A DNA stretch of 64,000 bases from Marinigracilibium pacificum (GCF_012926615.1 NZ_JABBNU010000007.1:1-64000); one strand, 5' to 3'. Positions 8,882 to 18,169 are shown, counted from the stretch's first letter. The notes: generated from the letters alone by a model not told the origin. Program-made: numbers and translations.

Positions 8882-9457
8882 TCAATCACTTAAGTGAATA
8901 AGGTTCTTTTTTTTAATTATAGAACTATCTATATGTAATGGCAAGCTAAAAACGCCCATTAGTCCCAAAGCCAATGTACAAAATCCAATAAAAAAATACA
9001 GGTAAATGTTTAACTCGAGGTTAAAGTGAGAAATTATAGATTGCTGGTAGCTGGCAAAAGATTTACCTACTATTAACATAATAAGAATAAAAATAAACCC
9101 TTTTTTACTAATAGTTAGCTTGTATATACAGCAACTGGCCAATCCTAAAAATATCCCTGAAACTATTTGAAGACAATAATTTACAATGTTTATCTCTGAA
9201 CAAAGGAACTGCATGGTTAATGCAATAAAAACTATCTTTATTGAATGTTTGAATATAGGTTTAAAATCTTCTATGTGACTATTCCATACATAACTCAGAG
9301 AAAACGGGATAGATACAATGAAGGAATAAATTATGATTAAATGGTTTAATGTATTTTCAACTTGAATATTATTGAAAATAAAAATGAGGAATTGAATCGA
9401 ATATCCAAAGGCAAAAAAACATGAATAAATAAATGGCGAAATACACTTGTTTCTCAT
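8882..9457 (-). CDS. Hypothetical multi-pass membrane protein
   Basis: A 191-residue protein of unknown family. About six hydrophobic segments fill most of its length (near 10-28, 38-58, 75-90, 97-112, 118-135 and 150-172). Loops are short and a basic cytoplasmic-looking tail (IIKKKN) ends it. Cysteines are unusually frequent for this genome, including a CC pair near 108. The stop codons of this gene and xerD are one base apart. No signal peptide, enzyme motif or operon partner points to a role. It could be a half-size transporter-like protein, but that is a guess. Confidence 0.6.
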   Translation of the reverse strand: MRNKCISPFIYSCFFAFGYSIQFLIFIFNNIQVENTLNHLIIIYSFIVSIPFSLSYVWNSHIEDFKPIFKHSIKIVFIALTMQFLCSEINIVNYCLQIVSGIFLGLASCCIYKLTISKKGFIFILIMLIVGKSFASYQQSIISHFNLELNIYLYFFIGFCTLALGLMGVFSLPLHIDSSIIKKKNLIHLSD

Positions 9458-9596
9458 GTTTTAAATTTCATCACTAATAGTTATCTAGGTGTTTATTTCA
9501 TGTCAAAATTTTGTTAAATTAATGATTGTAATATGATATCGGAATTAAATTTTGCTTTTTGAAAAAATTCTTAATAATTTTTTAATATTAAAAATG

Positions 9597-9627
9597 TTGT
9601 GATATCGCCAGTTTATAGGCAGTTTTG
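9597..9627 (+). promoter_or_regulatory. Possible promoter for a small RNA upstream of pyrD
   Basis: TTG (9597-9599), 20 nt, then CAGTTTTG (9620-9627), which matches TAnnTTTG at all fixed bases except the first. The spacing is the same as in the tRNA-Gln promoter. Confidence 0.35.
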
Positions 9628-9633
9628 CATCGT

Positions 9634-9801
9634 TGAACGAAATTCGTTTATTAAAATAAGTTAAAAACATAACGAAGTAGTCATAACGATCGTTATTAGT
9701 TTATAAATTGATATTAAAGCATATAGCTTACAGATATAAAAAATTAGGTTTAGGTTTAGGTTTAATGGGGGCTGTTCTATTTGGACAGTCTCTTTTTTTT
9801 T
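9634..9801 (+). ncRNA. Candidate small RNA or pyrD leader ending in a strong terminator
   Basis: The 378-base gap 9458-9835 holds no clear gene, but its right half looks like a short transcription unit of about 165 nt. It starts after a plausible promoter and ends in an intrinsic terminator. Inside are the inverted repeat AACGAA-A-TTCGTT (9636-9648), the direct repeat CATAACGA (two copies, near 9669 and 9682), the perfect palindrome ATAACGATCGTTAT (9683-9696) and three tandem TTAGGT units (9744-9761). A reading frame through the repeat ends [13 protein letters not shown]... at a TAG near 9802 and resembles a signal peptide, but has no upstream ATG. It may be an sRNA, a regulated leader of pyrD, or a decayed gene start. 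The left half, 9458-9596, holds nothing I recognise. Confidence 0.35.
9768..9801 (+). terminator. Intrinsic terminator upstream of pyrD
   Basis: A 10-bp stem with three G-T pairs (GGGGCTGTTC/GGACAGTCTC) and loop TATTT is followed by nine T. It lies 35 nt before pyrD on the same strand, with no upstream plus-strand gene since xerD. Confidence 0.75.
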
Positions 9802-9835
9802 AGTTAAACAACATTTATTTTTACCAAAAAAAACT

Positions 9836-10876
9836 GTGATCTATAAAATTTTAATCCGCCCTATTTTTTTTCTGTTTGATCCGGAATCTATTCATCATTT
9901 TACCTTCTCTGCTATCAGGTTGATTTCTAAAATCCCTGGAATACCTGCACTGTTCCGACTAATTTATAATTACAAGGATAAAAAGCTTGAACGAGAGGTG
10001 TTTGGGATAAAATTCCCTAATCCGGTTGGCCTTGCTGCTGGATTTGATAAGGATGCTAAACTCGTTGATGAGTTAGGTAATTTTGGCTTTGGCTTTGTTG
10101 AAATTGGAACGTTGACTCCGGTTGGTCAGCCTGGAAATGATAAACCTAGATTATTCAGGTTGCCCAAAGATAAAGCGGTTATCAACAGAATGGGATTCAA
10201 TAATGAGGGAGTTGATGACGCCGTTGAAAGATTAAAAAATAGAAAGTCAAAAATTATAGTAGGGGGTAACATTGGTAAAAATAAAGTTACTCCGAATAAA
10301 GATGCTGTTTCAGATTATATAAAATCTTTTAAGGCTCTGTATGACCATGTTGATTATTTTGTTGTTAATGTCAGTTCTCCAAATACACCAAATTTGAGAG
10401 AATTACAGGAAAAGGAACCTCTTAAAGAATTACTCTCAGAGATTCAACATGTTAACTATCATATGCCTGAGAAAAAGCCACTGCTTTTAAAGATTGCACC
10501 AGATTTAAGCGATCATCAATTAGATGATATTGTTGATATTGTTCAATCTGTAAAACTTTCAGGTATAATAGCAACTAATACAACAATATCTCGAATGAAT
10601 CTCAAAACAGATTCTTCTAAGGTTGAGTCTATAGGAGCCGGAGGACTTAGTGGCAGACCATTGAAAGACAGGGCAACCGAAGTAATAACCTATTTAAATA
10701 CTAAGCTTAATGGAGAGGTTCCAATAATAGCTGTAGGAGGAATCTTCACTGGAGAGGATGCAGTAGAAAAACTTAAAGCTGGAGCATCTCTGGTACAGGT
10801 ATATACAGGGTTTATCTATGAAGGTCCTGCGATAATTAAAAACATTAATAAAAGGATTCTTAAGGAAAATCTGTAA
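9836..10876 (+). CDS. pyrD: Dihydroorotate dehydrogenase (quinone), class 2
   Basis: PyrD oxidises dihydroorotate to orotate and passes electrons to quinone at the inner membrane, the fourth step of pyrimidine synthesis. The start is a GTG ([20 protein letters not shown]); the N-terminal amphipathic helix is the membrane and quinone-binding part that defines class 2. At 346 residues it is normal. FMN-binding [11 protein letters not shown] and the active-site segment [12 protein letters not shown], with catalytic Ser181, are intact, as are GAGGLSGRP and the C-terminal AVGGI loop. It stands behind a terminator, so it either has its own promoter in 9802-9835 or depends on read-through. Confidence 0.96.
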   Translation: MIYKILIRPIFFLFDPESIHHFTFSAIRLISKIPGIPALFRLIYNYKDKKLEREVFGIKFPNPVGLAAGFDKDAKLVDELGNFGFGFVEIGTLTPVGQPGNDKPRLFRLPKDKAVINRMGFNNEGVDDAVERLKNRKSKIIVGGNIGKNKVTPNKDAVSDYIKSFKALYDHVDYFVVNVSSPNTPNLRELQEKEPLKELLSEIQHVNYHMPEKKPLLLKIAPDLSDHQLDDIVDIVQSVKLSGIIATNTTISRMNLKTDSSKVESIGAGGLSGRPLKDRATEVITYLNTKLNGEVPIIAVGGIFTGEDAVEKLKAGASLVQVYTGFIYEGPAIIKNINKRILKENL

Positions 10877-10972
10877 TTTCGCTACTGCTTAAAAATTTAA
10901 TTAAATACTTTATTTTAGTTTTTAGCGTTATTAATATTTGTAAATTTATAAAGAGGGATTTGATTTTTTAAC

Positions 10973-13498
10973 ATGGCATCTAACACCTATAAGTCAAATA
11001 ATTTTAAAAAGAAGAAATCAAAAGAATCCGGGAAGAAGAAAATCAATTTGAATTTTTCGTTTTTTTCTGACCGCAGGCTTCATCTGGTATTTGGGTTTTT
11101 CTTTTTAATAGCCTCACTGTTTCTTTTAATAGCATTTATTTCATATCTGTTTACTGGAAAAGCTGATCAGAGTATTGTAGAATCTTTAGGAGATACTTCA
11201 ATGCTAACAGAAGGTCGTGAAGCAGAAAACTGGATGAAGCTTACAGGTGCTGTTGCTTCTTATTACTTTATATTTAAATGGATTGGTATTGGAGCGTTTC
11301 TTATACCACCTTTGATGTTTAACTGGGGTTACTCAATTGTATTTAAAAGAACCTTACTTCCGGTAAAAAGCTCTACCTCTTTTGTTATTTTCACAAGTTT
11401 CTGGTTAAGTGTTCTTTTAGGATATCTTGTGGTTAAAGCTGATGGCCAGAGTTCTTTAGATTTTATATGCGGAGGAATTGGTTTTGAGCTCGCTAGTGTG
11501 TTTGAAAATCTTATGGGGTGGGGAACATTGTTGTTTCTTTTCTTTTCTTTAGTAGCTTTTATAATTTACTTTTTTAATGTCACCACAATTGGTGGTTTAA
11601 CTTCATCAGTTGAAAAAGGGATTAAAGATGTTGAAGATCACCTTCAAGATGAATGGTCTGAAATGAAAAGATCTGTTTCAGGCGACTCAAAAATTGAAAA
11701 TGATACGGATAATGAAAATCAATCAGACCTAACAGATTATGAGGAAGAAGTAATTAATGCACATCAAAATTCGGATGAAGACGAGCTAAATGCATGGGAG
11801 ATTACTTCAAATGAAAAAAAGGAAAAAATCAGAAAGGCTGAAGAAACCGATAAATTAGAGTTAGAAGTTGAAGACCCTCTGGATACTTCTTCATTGGAAG
11901 ATGATTTATTGAGTGATGATGAAGATGAGTTAAGCCTTGAAATAGAAGATTCTGTAAAGTCTGAAAAAACAGTTGCTCAACTGGAAAATTATGATCCTAC
12001 ATTAGATCTTTCTTCTTACAAATATCCGCCTCTAGATATACTAAAATCACATGATTCTGGCCAGGTAAAAGTTTCGAAGGAAGAACTTGAGCAAAATAAG
12101 GATAAGATTGTTGAAACCCTTGTAAACTTTAAAATTGGCATTTCTAGTATAAAAGCTACAATCGGACCAACTGTTACTTTATATGAGATTGTTCCTGAGG
12201 CAGGGGTGAAAATTTCAAAGATTAAAAATCTTGAAGATGATATTGCTCTGTCATTGGCTGCATTAGGAATAAGGATTATCGCACCTATTCCGGGACGTGG
12301 AACAATTGGTATCGAAGTGCCAAATAAAAACAGGGAAATGGTTTCTTTAAAATCTCTGCTTTCAACTGAGAAATTCACGAAAGCCGGGTATGAGCTACCA
12401 ATAGCACTTGGGAAAACTATTTCTAATGAAGTTTTTATTTCCGACCTGGCAAAAATGCCCCATTTATTGATGGCTGGTGCTACCGGACAAGGTAAGTCAG
12501 TAGGGTTAAATGTAATTCTGGCTTCATTGATTTATAAAAAACACCCTTCTCAACTCAAGTTTGTTTTGGTTGATCCCAAAAAGGTTGAGTTGACTTTATT
12601 TAATAAAATAGAGAGACACTTTTTAGCAATGCTTCCTAATAGCGAAGAGGCTATTATTACAGACACCAAGAAGGTTGTTTATACATTAAATTCACTCTGT
12701 GAGGAAATGGATACCCGATATGACCTGTTAAAAGATGCAGGTTGTAGAAATCTTAAGGAGTATAATAATAAATTTGTTAATAGAAGACTAAACCCTGAAA
12801 ATGGGCATAGATTTTTACCTTACATTGTGGTTGTTATTGACGAGTTGGCAGATCTTATGATGACAGCAGGTAAGGAAGTTGAAACACCAATTGCCAGATT
12901 AGCACAGCTAGCTCGTGCTGTAGGACTTCATTTGGTGATTGCAACTCAAAGACCTTCTGTAAATGTGATTACAGGTACTATTAAAGCAAACTTCCCTGCC
13001 AGATTGAGTTTTAGGGTAACTTCTAAAATTGACTCCAGAACTATCTTAGATACTGGAGGAGCCGAGCAGTTGGTTGGAATGGGAGATATGCTTTTAAGCA
13101 CTGGCTCTGATATGCTTAGGCTTCAATGTGCTTTTGTAGATACACCTGAAGTTGAAGAATTATGTGAATTTGTTGGTAGCCAAAGAGGGTATCCTTCTGC
13201 ATATATGTTGCCTGAATATGAAGGTGATGAAGATTCTGGAATAGGAGATGTTGATCTTTCGGAAAGGGATGTATTATTTGATGATGCAGCTAGACTTATA
13301 GTTATGCATCAGCAGGGAAGTACTTCGTTAATTCAACGTAAACTTAAATTAGGATATAATAGAGCTGGACGTCTTATTGATCAATTAGAGGCTGCTGGAG
13401 TCGTAGGTGGGTTTGAAGGAAGTAAAGCAAGAGAAGTTTTGATCCAGGATGAATCAAGTTTGGAACAATTATTGAATGACCTCAATAACAAAAAGTAA
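10973..13498 (+). CDS. ftsK: DNA translocase FtsK
   Basis: FtsK is a septum-bound ATPase that pumps DNA during division and activates XerD at dif. The 841-residue protein has four N-terminal membrane helices (about 37-60, 95-118, 137-155 and 184-202), a strongly acidic linker (about 220-335, rich in Asp and Glu), and an alpha-beta motor with Walker A GATGQGKS at 502-509 and Walker B VVVIDELAD near 620. A C-terminal winged-helix gamma domain (about 770-841) reads the orienting sequences. The linker is short compared with Proteobacteria. It is followed after 24 nt by lolA, an arrangement that suggests co-transcription. Confidence 0.95.
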   Translation: MASNTYKSNNFKKKKSKESGKKKINLNFSFFSDRRLHLVFGFFFLIASLFLLIAFISYLFTGKADQSIVESLGDTSMLTEGREAENWMKLTGAVASYYFIFKWIGIGAFLIPPLMFNWGYSIVFKRTLLPVKSSTSFVIFTSFWLSVLLGYLVVKADGQSSLDFICGGIGFELASVFENLMGWGTLLFLFFSLVAFIIYFFNVTTIGGLTSSVEKGIKDVEDHLQDEWSEMKRSVSGDSKIENDTDNENQSDLTDYEEEVINAHQNSDEDELNAWEITSNEKKEKIRKAEETDKLELEVEDPLDTSSLEDDLLSDDEDELSLEIEDSVKSEKTVAQLENYDPTLDLSSYKYPPLDILKSHDSGQVKVSKEELEQNKDKIVETLVNFKIGISSIKATIGPTVTLYEIVPEAGVKISKIKNLEDDIALSLAALGIRIIAPIPGRGTIGIEVPNKNREMVSLKSLLSTEKFTKAGYELPIALGKTISNEVFISDLAKMPHLLMAGATGQGKSVGLNVILASLIYKKHPSQLKFVLVDPKKVELTLFNKIERHFLAMLPNSEEAIITDTKKVVYTLNSLCEEMDTRYDLLKDAGCRNLKEYNNKFVNRRLNPENGHRFLPYIVVVIDELADLMMTAGKEVETPIARLAQLARAVGLHLVIATQRPSVNVITGTIKANFPARLSFRVTSKIDSRTILDTGGAEQLVGMGDMLLSTGSDMLRLQCAFVDTPEVEELCEFVGSQRGYPSAYMLPEYEGDEDSGIGDVDLSERDVLFDDAARLIVMHQQGSTSLIQRKLKLGYNRAGRLIDQLEAAGVVGGFEGSKAREVLIQDESSLEQLLNDLNNKK

Positions 13499-13510
13499 AC
13501 AAAACTTTTA

Positions 13511-13518
13511 TACTTTTG
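13511..13518 (+). promoter_or_regulatory. Putative -7 box of lolA, 4 nt before the ATG
   Basis: TACTTTTG is an exact TAnnTTTG match ending 4 nt before the lolA start codon. Use of it would give an almost leaderless mRNA. No -33 TTG is at the right distance. Confidence 0.3.
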
Positions 13519-13522
13519 CATT

Positions 13523-14161
13523 ATGAAGAAATTATTATCACTCATTTTATGTTTAACTGTATTTGCGGTACAGGCACAAAAAGATCCGCAGGCAATGCGT
13601 ATACTCGATGCGATGAGCAAAAAATACAAGAGTTACGAAACCTATAAGGCTGACTTTACTTATTCACTAATTAATGACGTTGAAGATATTCGCGATGATT
13701 TTAGCGGTAGTATTCTTGTTAAAGGTGATCAATATAAGTTGGATTTAGGAAATCAGGTGATCTATAATAATGGTGAAACAGTTTGGACATACCTTCCGGA
13801 AGTAAATGAAGTAAATATTAGCAACGCTAATGAGGGGCAAATGGAAATGTCTCCTTCTACAATTTACACTGTTTATAAAAAGGGCTTCAAGGTTGTTTAT
13901 TATAACTCTACCACAATAAGTGGTAAGAAATATCATCTTATTGATTTGATCCCTGAAGATCGAAGAGAAAAGCCTTATTGGGTGAGATTGTCCATTCAAG
14001 ATGGAACTAATGATTTGAAGAGTTATACAATTTCAGAAGATAGTGGTAATAAATATGTTTATGACATAAAAAGCTTTAAGCCAAATGCTTCTGCTTCTTC
14101 ATCAGAGTTTGCATTTAATAAATCAAAATACCCGGGGGTTGAAATTATCGACCTTAGATAA
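13523..14161 (+). CDS. lolA: LolA-like outer-membrane lipoprotein carrier
   Basis: LolA is the periplasmic chaperone that takes lipoproteins from the LolCDE exporter to the outer membrane. This 212-residue protein starts with a signal peptide (about 1-19, ending VQAQ). The mature part has the alternating strands of the half-open beta-barrel: FSGSILVKGDQYKLDL, then a YNNGETVWTYLPEVNEV segment. It lies just after ftsK and before a terminator. The family assignment rests on length, signal peptide and strand pattern. Confidence 0.85.
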   Translation: MKKLLSLILCLTVFAVQAQKDPQAMRILDAMSKKYKSYETYKADFTYSLINDVEDIRDDFSGSILVKGDQYKLDLGNQVIYNNGETVWTYLPEVNEVNISNANEGQMEMSPSTIYTVYKKGFKVVYYNSTTISGKKYHLIDLIPEDRREKPYWVRLSIQDGTNDLKSYTISEDSGNKYVYDIKSFKPNASASSSEFAFNKSKYPGVEIIDLR

Positions 14162-14167
14162 AAAATT

Positions 14168-14191
14168 AAAGCCGTGTTAACGGCTTTTTTT
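14168..14191 (+). terminator. Intrinsic terminator after lolA
   Basis: Stem AAAGCCGT/ACGGCTTT with loop GTTA, followed by a T tract. It ends the ftsK-lolA unit 10 nt before pyrF. Confidence 0.85.
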
Positions 14192-14201
14192 ATACAATAA
14201 T

Positions 14202-15005
14202 ATGAACAGATCTACCCTAATAGAACAAATTAAGGAAAAGAAATCCTTTCTCTGTGTTGGTCTTGATACTGATATCAGAAAAATACCTCAACATTTACTT
14301 GATCTTGATGATCCAATATTTGAATTCAACAAACAAATAATTGATGCAACTAAAGATTATTGTGTTGCATATAAACCAAATATTGCATTTTATGAAGCTC
14401 ATGGGCCCAAAGGGTGGGAGAGTCTGAAAAAAACGATTGACTATATTCCTTCAACACACTTTACTATTGCTGATGCTAAAAGAGGTGATATTGGAAATAC
14501 TTCGGGGCTTTATGCAAGAGCTTTTTTTGAAGAGATGAATTTTGATAGTATTACTGTAGCACCTTATATGGGTGCTGATTCGGTAACTCCTTTTTTGGAA
14601 TTTGAAGGCAAGTGGGTTATTCTTCTGGGACTTACAAGTAATCCCGGAGCTGAAGATTTTCAACAACTTGAATTGGTTAATGGTAACAAGGTATATCAAG
14701 AAGTAATCTCAGGGTCATCAAAATGGGGAACAAAAGATAATTTGATGTATGTGGTCGGAGCAACCAGAGCTGAAGCGTTGGCTGACATTCGAGAAATTAT
14801 ACCTGATAGCTTTTTGCTAATACCTGGGGTTGGAGCTCAAGGGGGAAGTTTAGAAGATGTTATAAAATATGGAATGAATGATGATATTGGATTATTAGTT
14901 AATTCTACACGTGGAATTATATATGCCGATATGTCACCCTCCTTTGCTGAGTCAGCGGCAAATGAAGCAAAGAAAATTCAACAACAAATGGCAGCTTTTT
15001 TATAA
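14202..15005 (+). CDS. pyrF: Orotidine 5'-phosphate decarboxylase, long (type 2) form
   Basis: PyrF decarboxylates OMP to UMP, the last step of UMP synthesis. The 267-residue length and the motif [10 protein letters not shown] (91-100) are typical of the type 2 family. Lys93 is the proton donor, flanked by Asp91 and Asp96. The phosphate-binding end (GVGAQGGS and NSTRGI) is intact. Its stop codon lies inside the loop of its own terminator hairpin. It is near pyrD but not in one operon with it. Confidence 0.95.
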   Translation: MNRSTLIEQIKEKKSFLCVGLDTDIRKIPQHLLDLDDPIFEFNKQIIDATKDYCVAYKPNIAFYEAHGPKGWESLKKTIDYIPSTHFTIADAKRGDIGNTSGLYARAFFEEMNFDSITVAPYMGADSVTPFLEFEGKWVILLGLTSNPGAEDFQQLELVNGNKVYQEVISGSSKWGTKDNLMYVVGATRAEALADIREIIPDSFLLIPGVGAQGGSLEDVIKYGMNDDIGLLVNSTRGIIYADMSPSFAESAANEAKKIQQQMAAFL

Positions 15006-15017
15006 GCTGCTTTTTTT
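14991..15017 (+). terminator. Intrinsic terminator overlapping the pyrF stop codon
   Basis: Stem GCAGCTT/AAGCTGC with a 6-nt loop, then seven T. The TAA of pyrF (15003-15005) lies at the loop edge, so translating ribosomes reach the hairpin. Confidence 0.8.
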
Positions 15018-15073
15018 ATTTCCCTCTTTTTGTTTTCTTCATAGAATCTTTCAACTATCCAAGTTAATCAACT

Positions 15074-16381
15074 ATGCAAGAAGACCTAATCCATTATTTA
15101 TGGAAGTATCAATCTTTTGATAAAACCGAACTCAAAACTACTGCTAACAACCCTTTGAAAGTGTTTAAAACAGGAAATCACAATTATAATGATGGCCCTG
15201 ATTTTAGTGAAGGACTTATTGAAATTGAAGGGATAAAATGGTTTGGTAATATAGAAATTCATATCAATGCCTCAGAATGGTACAATCATAATCATCATAA
15301 AGATCCATTGTATGATAATGTAATTCTGCATGTAGTATGGAATAATGATATGGATGTCTATAATGCTGATGGACAAATTATTCCATGTTTAGAGTTAAAA
15401 GAACTCACAAGCCCATTATTAGTCCGTAAATACAAGCAATTTCTGCAACCTCCCGGAGCAATTCCTTGTGCCGTTTTTGAGTCTTCAAAACTTTTTGATT
15501 CGATAAGGATTCGACAGGCATTTGATTTGGCTATGACAGTTAGAATGGATGAAAAATGTCTCGGAATTTTAAATGACTTGAAATATTTCCAAAATGACTG
15601 GAACAAAATAGCATACAAATTATTGCTTAAAGCTTTTGGGTTTAAGATTAATCAGGAAGCATTTGAGCAGATGGCATTTTTGCTCGATGAAGTAATTATT
15701 CAGAAAAATAGACATAACCTGCAAACGGTAGAAGCCTATTTATTTGGTATTGGTGGATTTTTAAATGGAGAGCCTATGGATTTATATCATGAAAATCTGA
15801 CTAATGAATTTAAATATTTAAAACATAAGTATAATATAAGGGAAATTGTTGATCCGGGATATTGGCGGTTTATGAGGCTTAGACCGGTTAATTTTCCCAC
15901 TGTAAGAATTGCACAGTTTGCAGCAATAATTTGTAATGTGAGTAATTTATTCAATGAGCTTACAGAAGACCCTACCTTTAACTCCATTAAAAGATTGTTA
16001 TCCATTCAACCGTCTGATTATTGGCTTGATCATTACCGGTTTGGACAAGTTTCCAATTCAAGAAAGAAAGCACCAGGAAAAACTACAATAGACTTAATAA
16101 TAATGAATGTAATAGTTCCTTTGCTATTTACTTATTCAAAATATATTGGCGATGATTCGATTAAAGCAAAAGCTTTAGATATTTTAGAGTCTTTAAAACC
16201 CGAAAATAATAGAATAACTCGAAGCTTTAAGGAAATTGGGTTTCCTATTATGAATGCTTACGATTCACAAGCTTCAATTGGTTTATATAAAAATTATTGC
16301 CAGAATAAGAAATGCTTATCTTGTCCGATTGGTGTTTCTATTCTTAAACATGATGCCGCGAATGAAATCGAAATCTCTTAA
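15074..16381 (+). CDS. DUF2851 family protein
   Basis: A 435-residue protein of a Bacteroidetes-centred family without known function. The N-terminal third carries the most conserved block: NDGPDFSEG, then GNIEIHINASEWYNHNHH. A PDF...EIH spacing followed by a histidine-rich stretch recalls PD-(D/E)XK nuclease folds; that is my inference. The C terminus has CQNKKCLSCPIG, a three-cysteine cluster that could bind metal or an Fe-S centre. No signal peptide or membrane helix is present, so it is cytoplasmic. The next gene starts inside its last 20 bases, which suggests coupling. Confidence 0.85.
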   Translation: MQEDLIHYLWKYQSFDKTELKTTANNPLKVFKTGNHNYNDGPDFSEGLIEIEGIKWFGNIEIHINASEWYNHNHHKDPLYDNVILHVVWNNDMDVYNADGQIIPCLELKELTSPLLVRKYKQFLQPPGAIPCAVFESSKLFDSIRIRQAFDLAMTVRMDEKCLGILNDLKYFQNDWNKIAYKLLLKAFGFKINQEAFEQMAFLLDEVIIQKNRHNLQTVEAYLFGIGGFLNGEPMDLYHENLTNEFKYLKHKYNIREIVDPGYWRFMRLRPVNFPTVRIAQFAAIICNVSNLFNELTEDPTFNSIKRLLSIQPSDYWLDHYRFGQVSNSRKKAPGKTTIDLIIMNVIVPLLFTYSKYIGDDSIKAKALDILESLKPENNRITRSFKEIGFPIMNAYDSQASIGLYKNYCQNKKCLSCPIGVSILKHDAANEIEIS

Positions 16382-17510
16382 GTTCTTTTTACTGATTTTT
16401 TCGATAAAATTTATTTTAGCCAGCCTGGTTTCATCTTATTATCTTTTTTATTCAAAAGGAGATTTGAATAGTTATCTTTTTGATTTACAGGTTATAAGTA
16501 ATGAATTGGGTTGGTCATTCAATAAAACATTTGAATTTTATATAAATAATGGTTTGCTGAACTCCAAGCTGATTTATGGCAATGATTTTAGAGCATTGAC
16601 TTTTGAGAAGGTATTGTATCCATTTTATAGATTGTCATTTAAGTCTATCTGGATTTTAAATGCAATAATTGCCTTATCACAGTCTTATTTGTTCACCAGG
16701 ATTAAATTTGGGAGAAAAATTAACAGATATATTTATTTTGTTCTTTTATCTATGTTTTTTGTACCGGGGTTAGCTTTTTGGACTTCAGGAGTGTTAAAGG
16801 AAAGTGTTTATTTAATCCTGATTTTATATATCATCTGGGTCACATATAATAAACAGAAATTTGTTTTTATTTCATTTTCTATATTGGCTGCTTACATAGC
16901 ATTCCTTATCAAGCCTTATAATTCAGTGTTTTTATGTGGGTTCCTTTTTGTCTTCTTCTTGTTTGGTACTTCCTATAATTTAGTTCTGAAGTTAGTTTTG
17001 ACCGGAATGTTGATTATTGGCTCAATTTTTATTCTGCCAAGTTTGAATCCCAATTTTAGTTTTGATAGAGTATCAGCGGTTATTGAAGAAAACAGCTCAA
17101 TTTATTTAAGTCAATGTAATGATGATAATTGTATTCCAATTGATACGGAACAGTCAGTTTTGGCAAGTAAGAATATTCTGATTTCATTCTTTTACGGGCT
17201 TTATGGTCCTATATCATTTTTATCTGAAAACATATTTATTAAAGTGTCTTCAATTAATAGTTTAATGTTTTTATTCATTTCGCTGGCAACCATTTATTTG
17301 ATAATAAAACAAAAGACTTATAATTTCAATGTTGCGATAACGATAACATATATTATTTTTGTATCCATTTTGACTTCGTTGACTACCTTGAATTATGGGA
17401 CACTAATGAGGTATTCTATATATTATTCTTCTTTTGTATGGGGAGGTTTTTTTCTGTTTTTTGAGCAGGAAATGTGGTCAGGTAGAAATAAAAACCATAG
17501 ACTTTGGTAG
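16362..17510 (+). CDS. Hypothetical polytopic membrane protein
   Basis: About 382 residues with roughly ten membrane helices. I choose the ATG at 16362 (MKSKSLKFFLLIF), which overlaps the end of the DUF2851 gene by 20 nt. ATGs at 16350 and 16353 are also possible, and the frame is open further upstream. Conserved-looking features are FWTSGVLKES between helices, and an extracytoplasmic loop after about residue 220 with two cysteines (QCNDDNCIP). The shape resembles polysaccharide polymerases or other envelope glycan proteins. The next gene, a sugar acyltransferase, fits that, but the sequence alone does not prove it. Confidence 0.65.
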   Translation: MKSKSLKFFLLIFSIKFILASLVSSYYLFYSKGDLNSYLFDLQVISNELGWSFNKTFEFYINNGLLNSKLIYGNDFRALTFEKVLYPFYRLSFKSIWILNAIIALSQSYLFTRIKFGRKINRYIYFVLLSMFFVPGLAFWTSGVLKESVYLILILYIIWVTYNKQKFVFISFSILAAYIAFLIKPYNSVFLCGFLFVFFLFGTSYNLVLKLVLTGMLIIGSIFILPSLNPNFSFDRVSAVIEENSSIYLSQCNDDNCIPIDTEQSVLASKNILISFFYGLYGPISFLSENIFIKVSSINSLMFLFISLATIYLIIKQKTYNFNVAITITYIIFVSILTSLTTLNYGTLMRYSIYYSSFVWGGFFLFFEQEMWSGRNKNHRLW

Positions 17511-17515
17511 TTTTG
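17508..17515 (+). promoter_or_regulatory. Putative -7 box before the sugar acyltransferase gene
   Basis: TAGTTTTG matches TAnnTTTG and reuses the TAG stop codon of the upstream membrane protein. The ATG follows after 21 nt. Confidence 0.4.
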
Positions 17516-17536
17516 TGTAAATAAAAATATTGATAG

Positions 17537-18169
17537 ATGGATAAGCCGGTAATAATATTTGGTGCAGGTTCACTTGGAAAAGCTGCTTTAGAGGTATTAA
17601 ATAAAAACAATATCATTGTTTATTGCTTTTTAGATGATAGAGAAGAGCTTCATGGCACTGAAATTAATGATATAAGTGTTTTAGGAGCTACCGATGATGA
17701 TGGTTATTTAAAGTATATCGGCAAAAAATGTGAAGCGTTTATTGCAGAAGAAGAAAATACTATAAGAAAGGGTTTGGTTAAGTTGCTAAAAGAACGTCGA
17801 AAGGTGATGCCAATTAACCTGATTCACCCTGAAACGTCTATCTCTGAACATGCTGAAATGGGGCATGGGAATTTTCTTAATGCAAAGGTAACTTTAGGAA
17901 CTTCTGTTTCAATTGGAAATCATTGTATATTTAATACCAATTCTACGATAGATCATCTAGTTAAAATAGGTGACTTTGTTCAAATTGGGGCTGGTTCTGT
18001 ACTGGGCACAGGAGTTGAAGTTGCTAATGATGTGTTTATTGGTACCGGGGCTGTTATTGTGCCTGGAGTGAAAATTGGAAAGGGTGCCAGAATTGGAGCA
18101 GGGTCAGTTGTAGTAGGTAATGTAGAAAAAGGACAAACAGTATTTGGAAATCCAGCAAAGCCAGTTTAA
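17537..18169 (+). CDS. NeuD/PglD-family sugar O-acyltransferase
   Basis: A 210-residue enzyme of the family that acetylates sialic or bacillosamine-type sugars from acetyl-CoA. The N-terminal half (1-90) is a Rossmann-like sugar-nucleotide domain starting KPVIIFGAGSLGK. The C-terminal half is a left-handed beta helix of hexapeptide repeats (for example IGNHCIFNTNSTIDH and VFIGTGAVIVPGV), with the catalytic His in STIDH. It ends with the normal NPAKPV cap. The likely role is decoration of a cell-surface glycan. Which sugar cannot be told, and no sugar-synthesis genes are adjacent. Confidence 0.85.
   Translation: MDKPVIIFGAGSLGKAALEVLNKNNIIVYCFLDDREELHGTEINDISVLGATDDDGYLKYIGKKCEAFIAEEENTIRKGLVKLLKERRKVMPINLIHPETSISEHAEMGHGNFLNAKVTLGTSVSIGNHCIFNTNSTIDHLVKIGDFVQIGAGSVLGTGVEVANDVFIGTGAVIVPGVKIGKGARIGAGSVVVGNVEKGQTVFGNPAKPV

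Noticed and set aside
9744-9764. TTAGGT tandem repeats resembling a telomere or microsatellite
   Set aside because: Only three units in the middle of a chromosome; more likely part of the RNA or frame before pyrD.
16254-16361. Longer N terminus for the membrane protein after DUF2851
   Set aside because: It would overlap the conserved cysteine cluster of DUF2851 in another frame; the ATG at 16362 directly precedes the first membrane helix.
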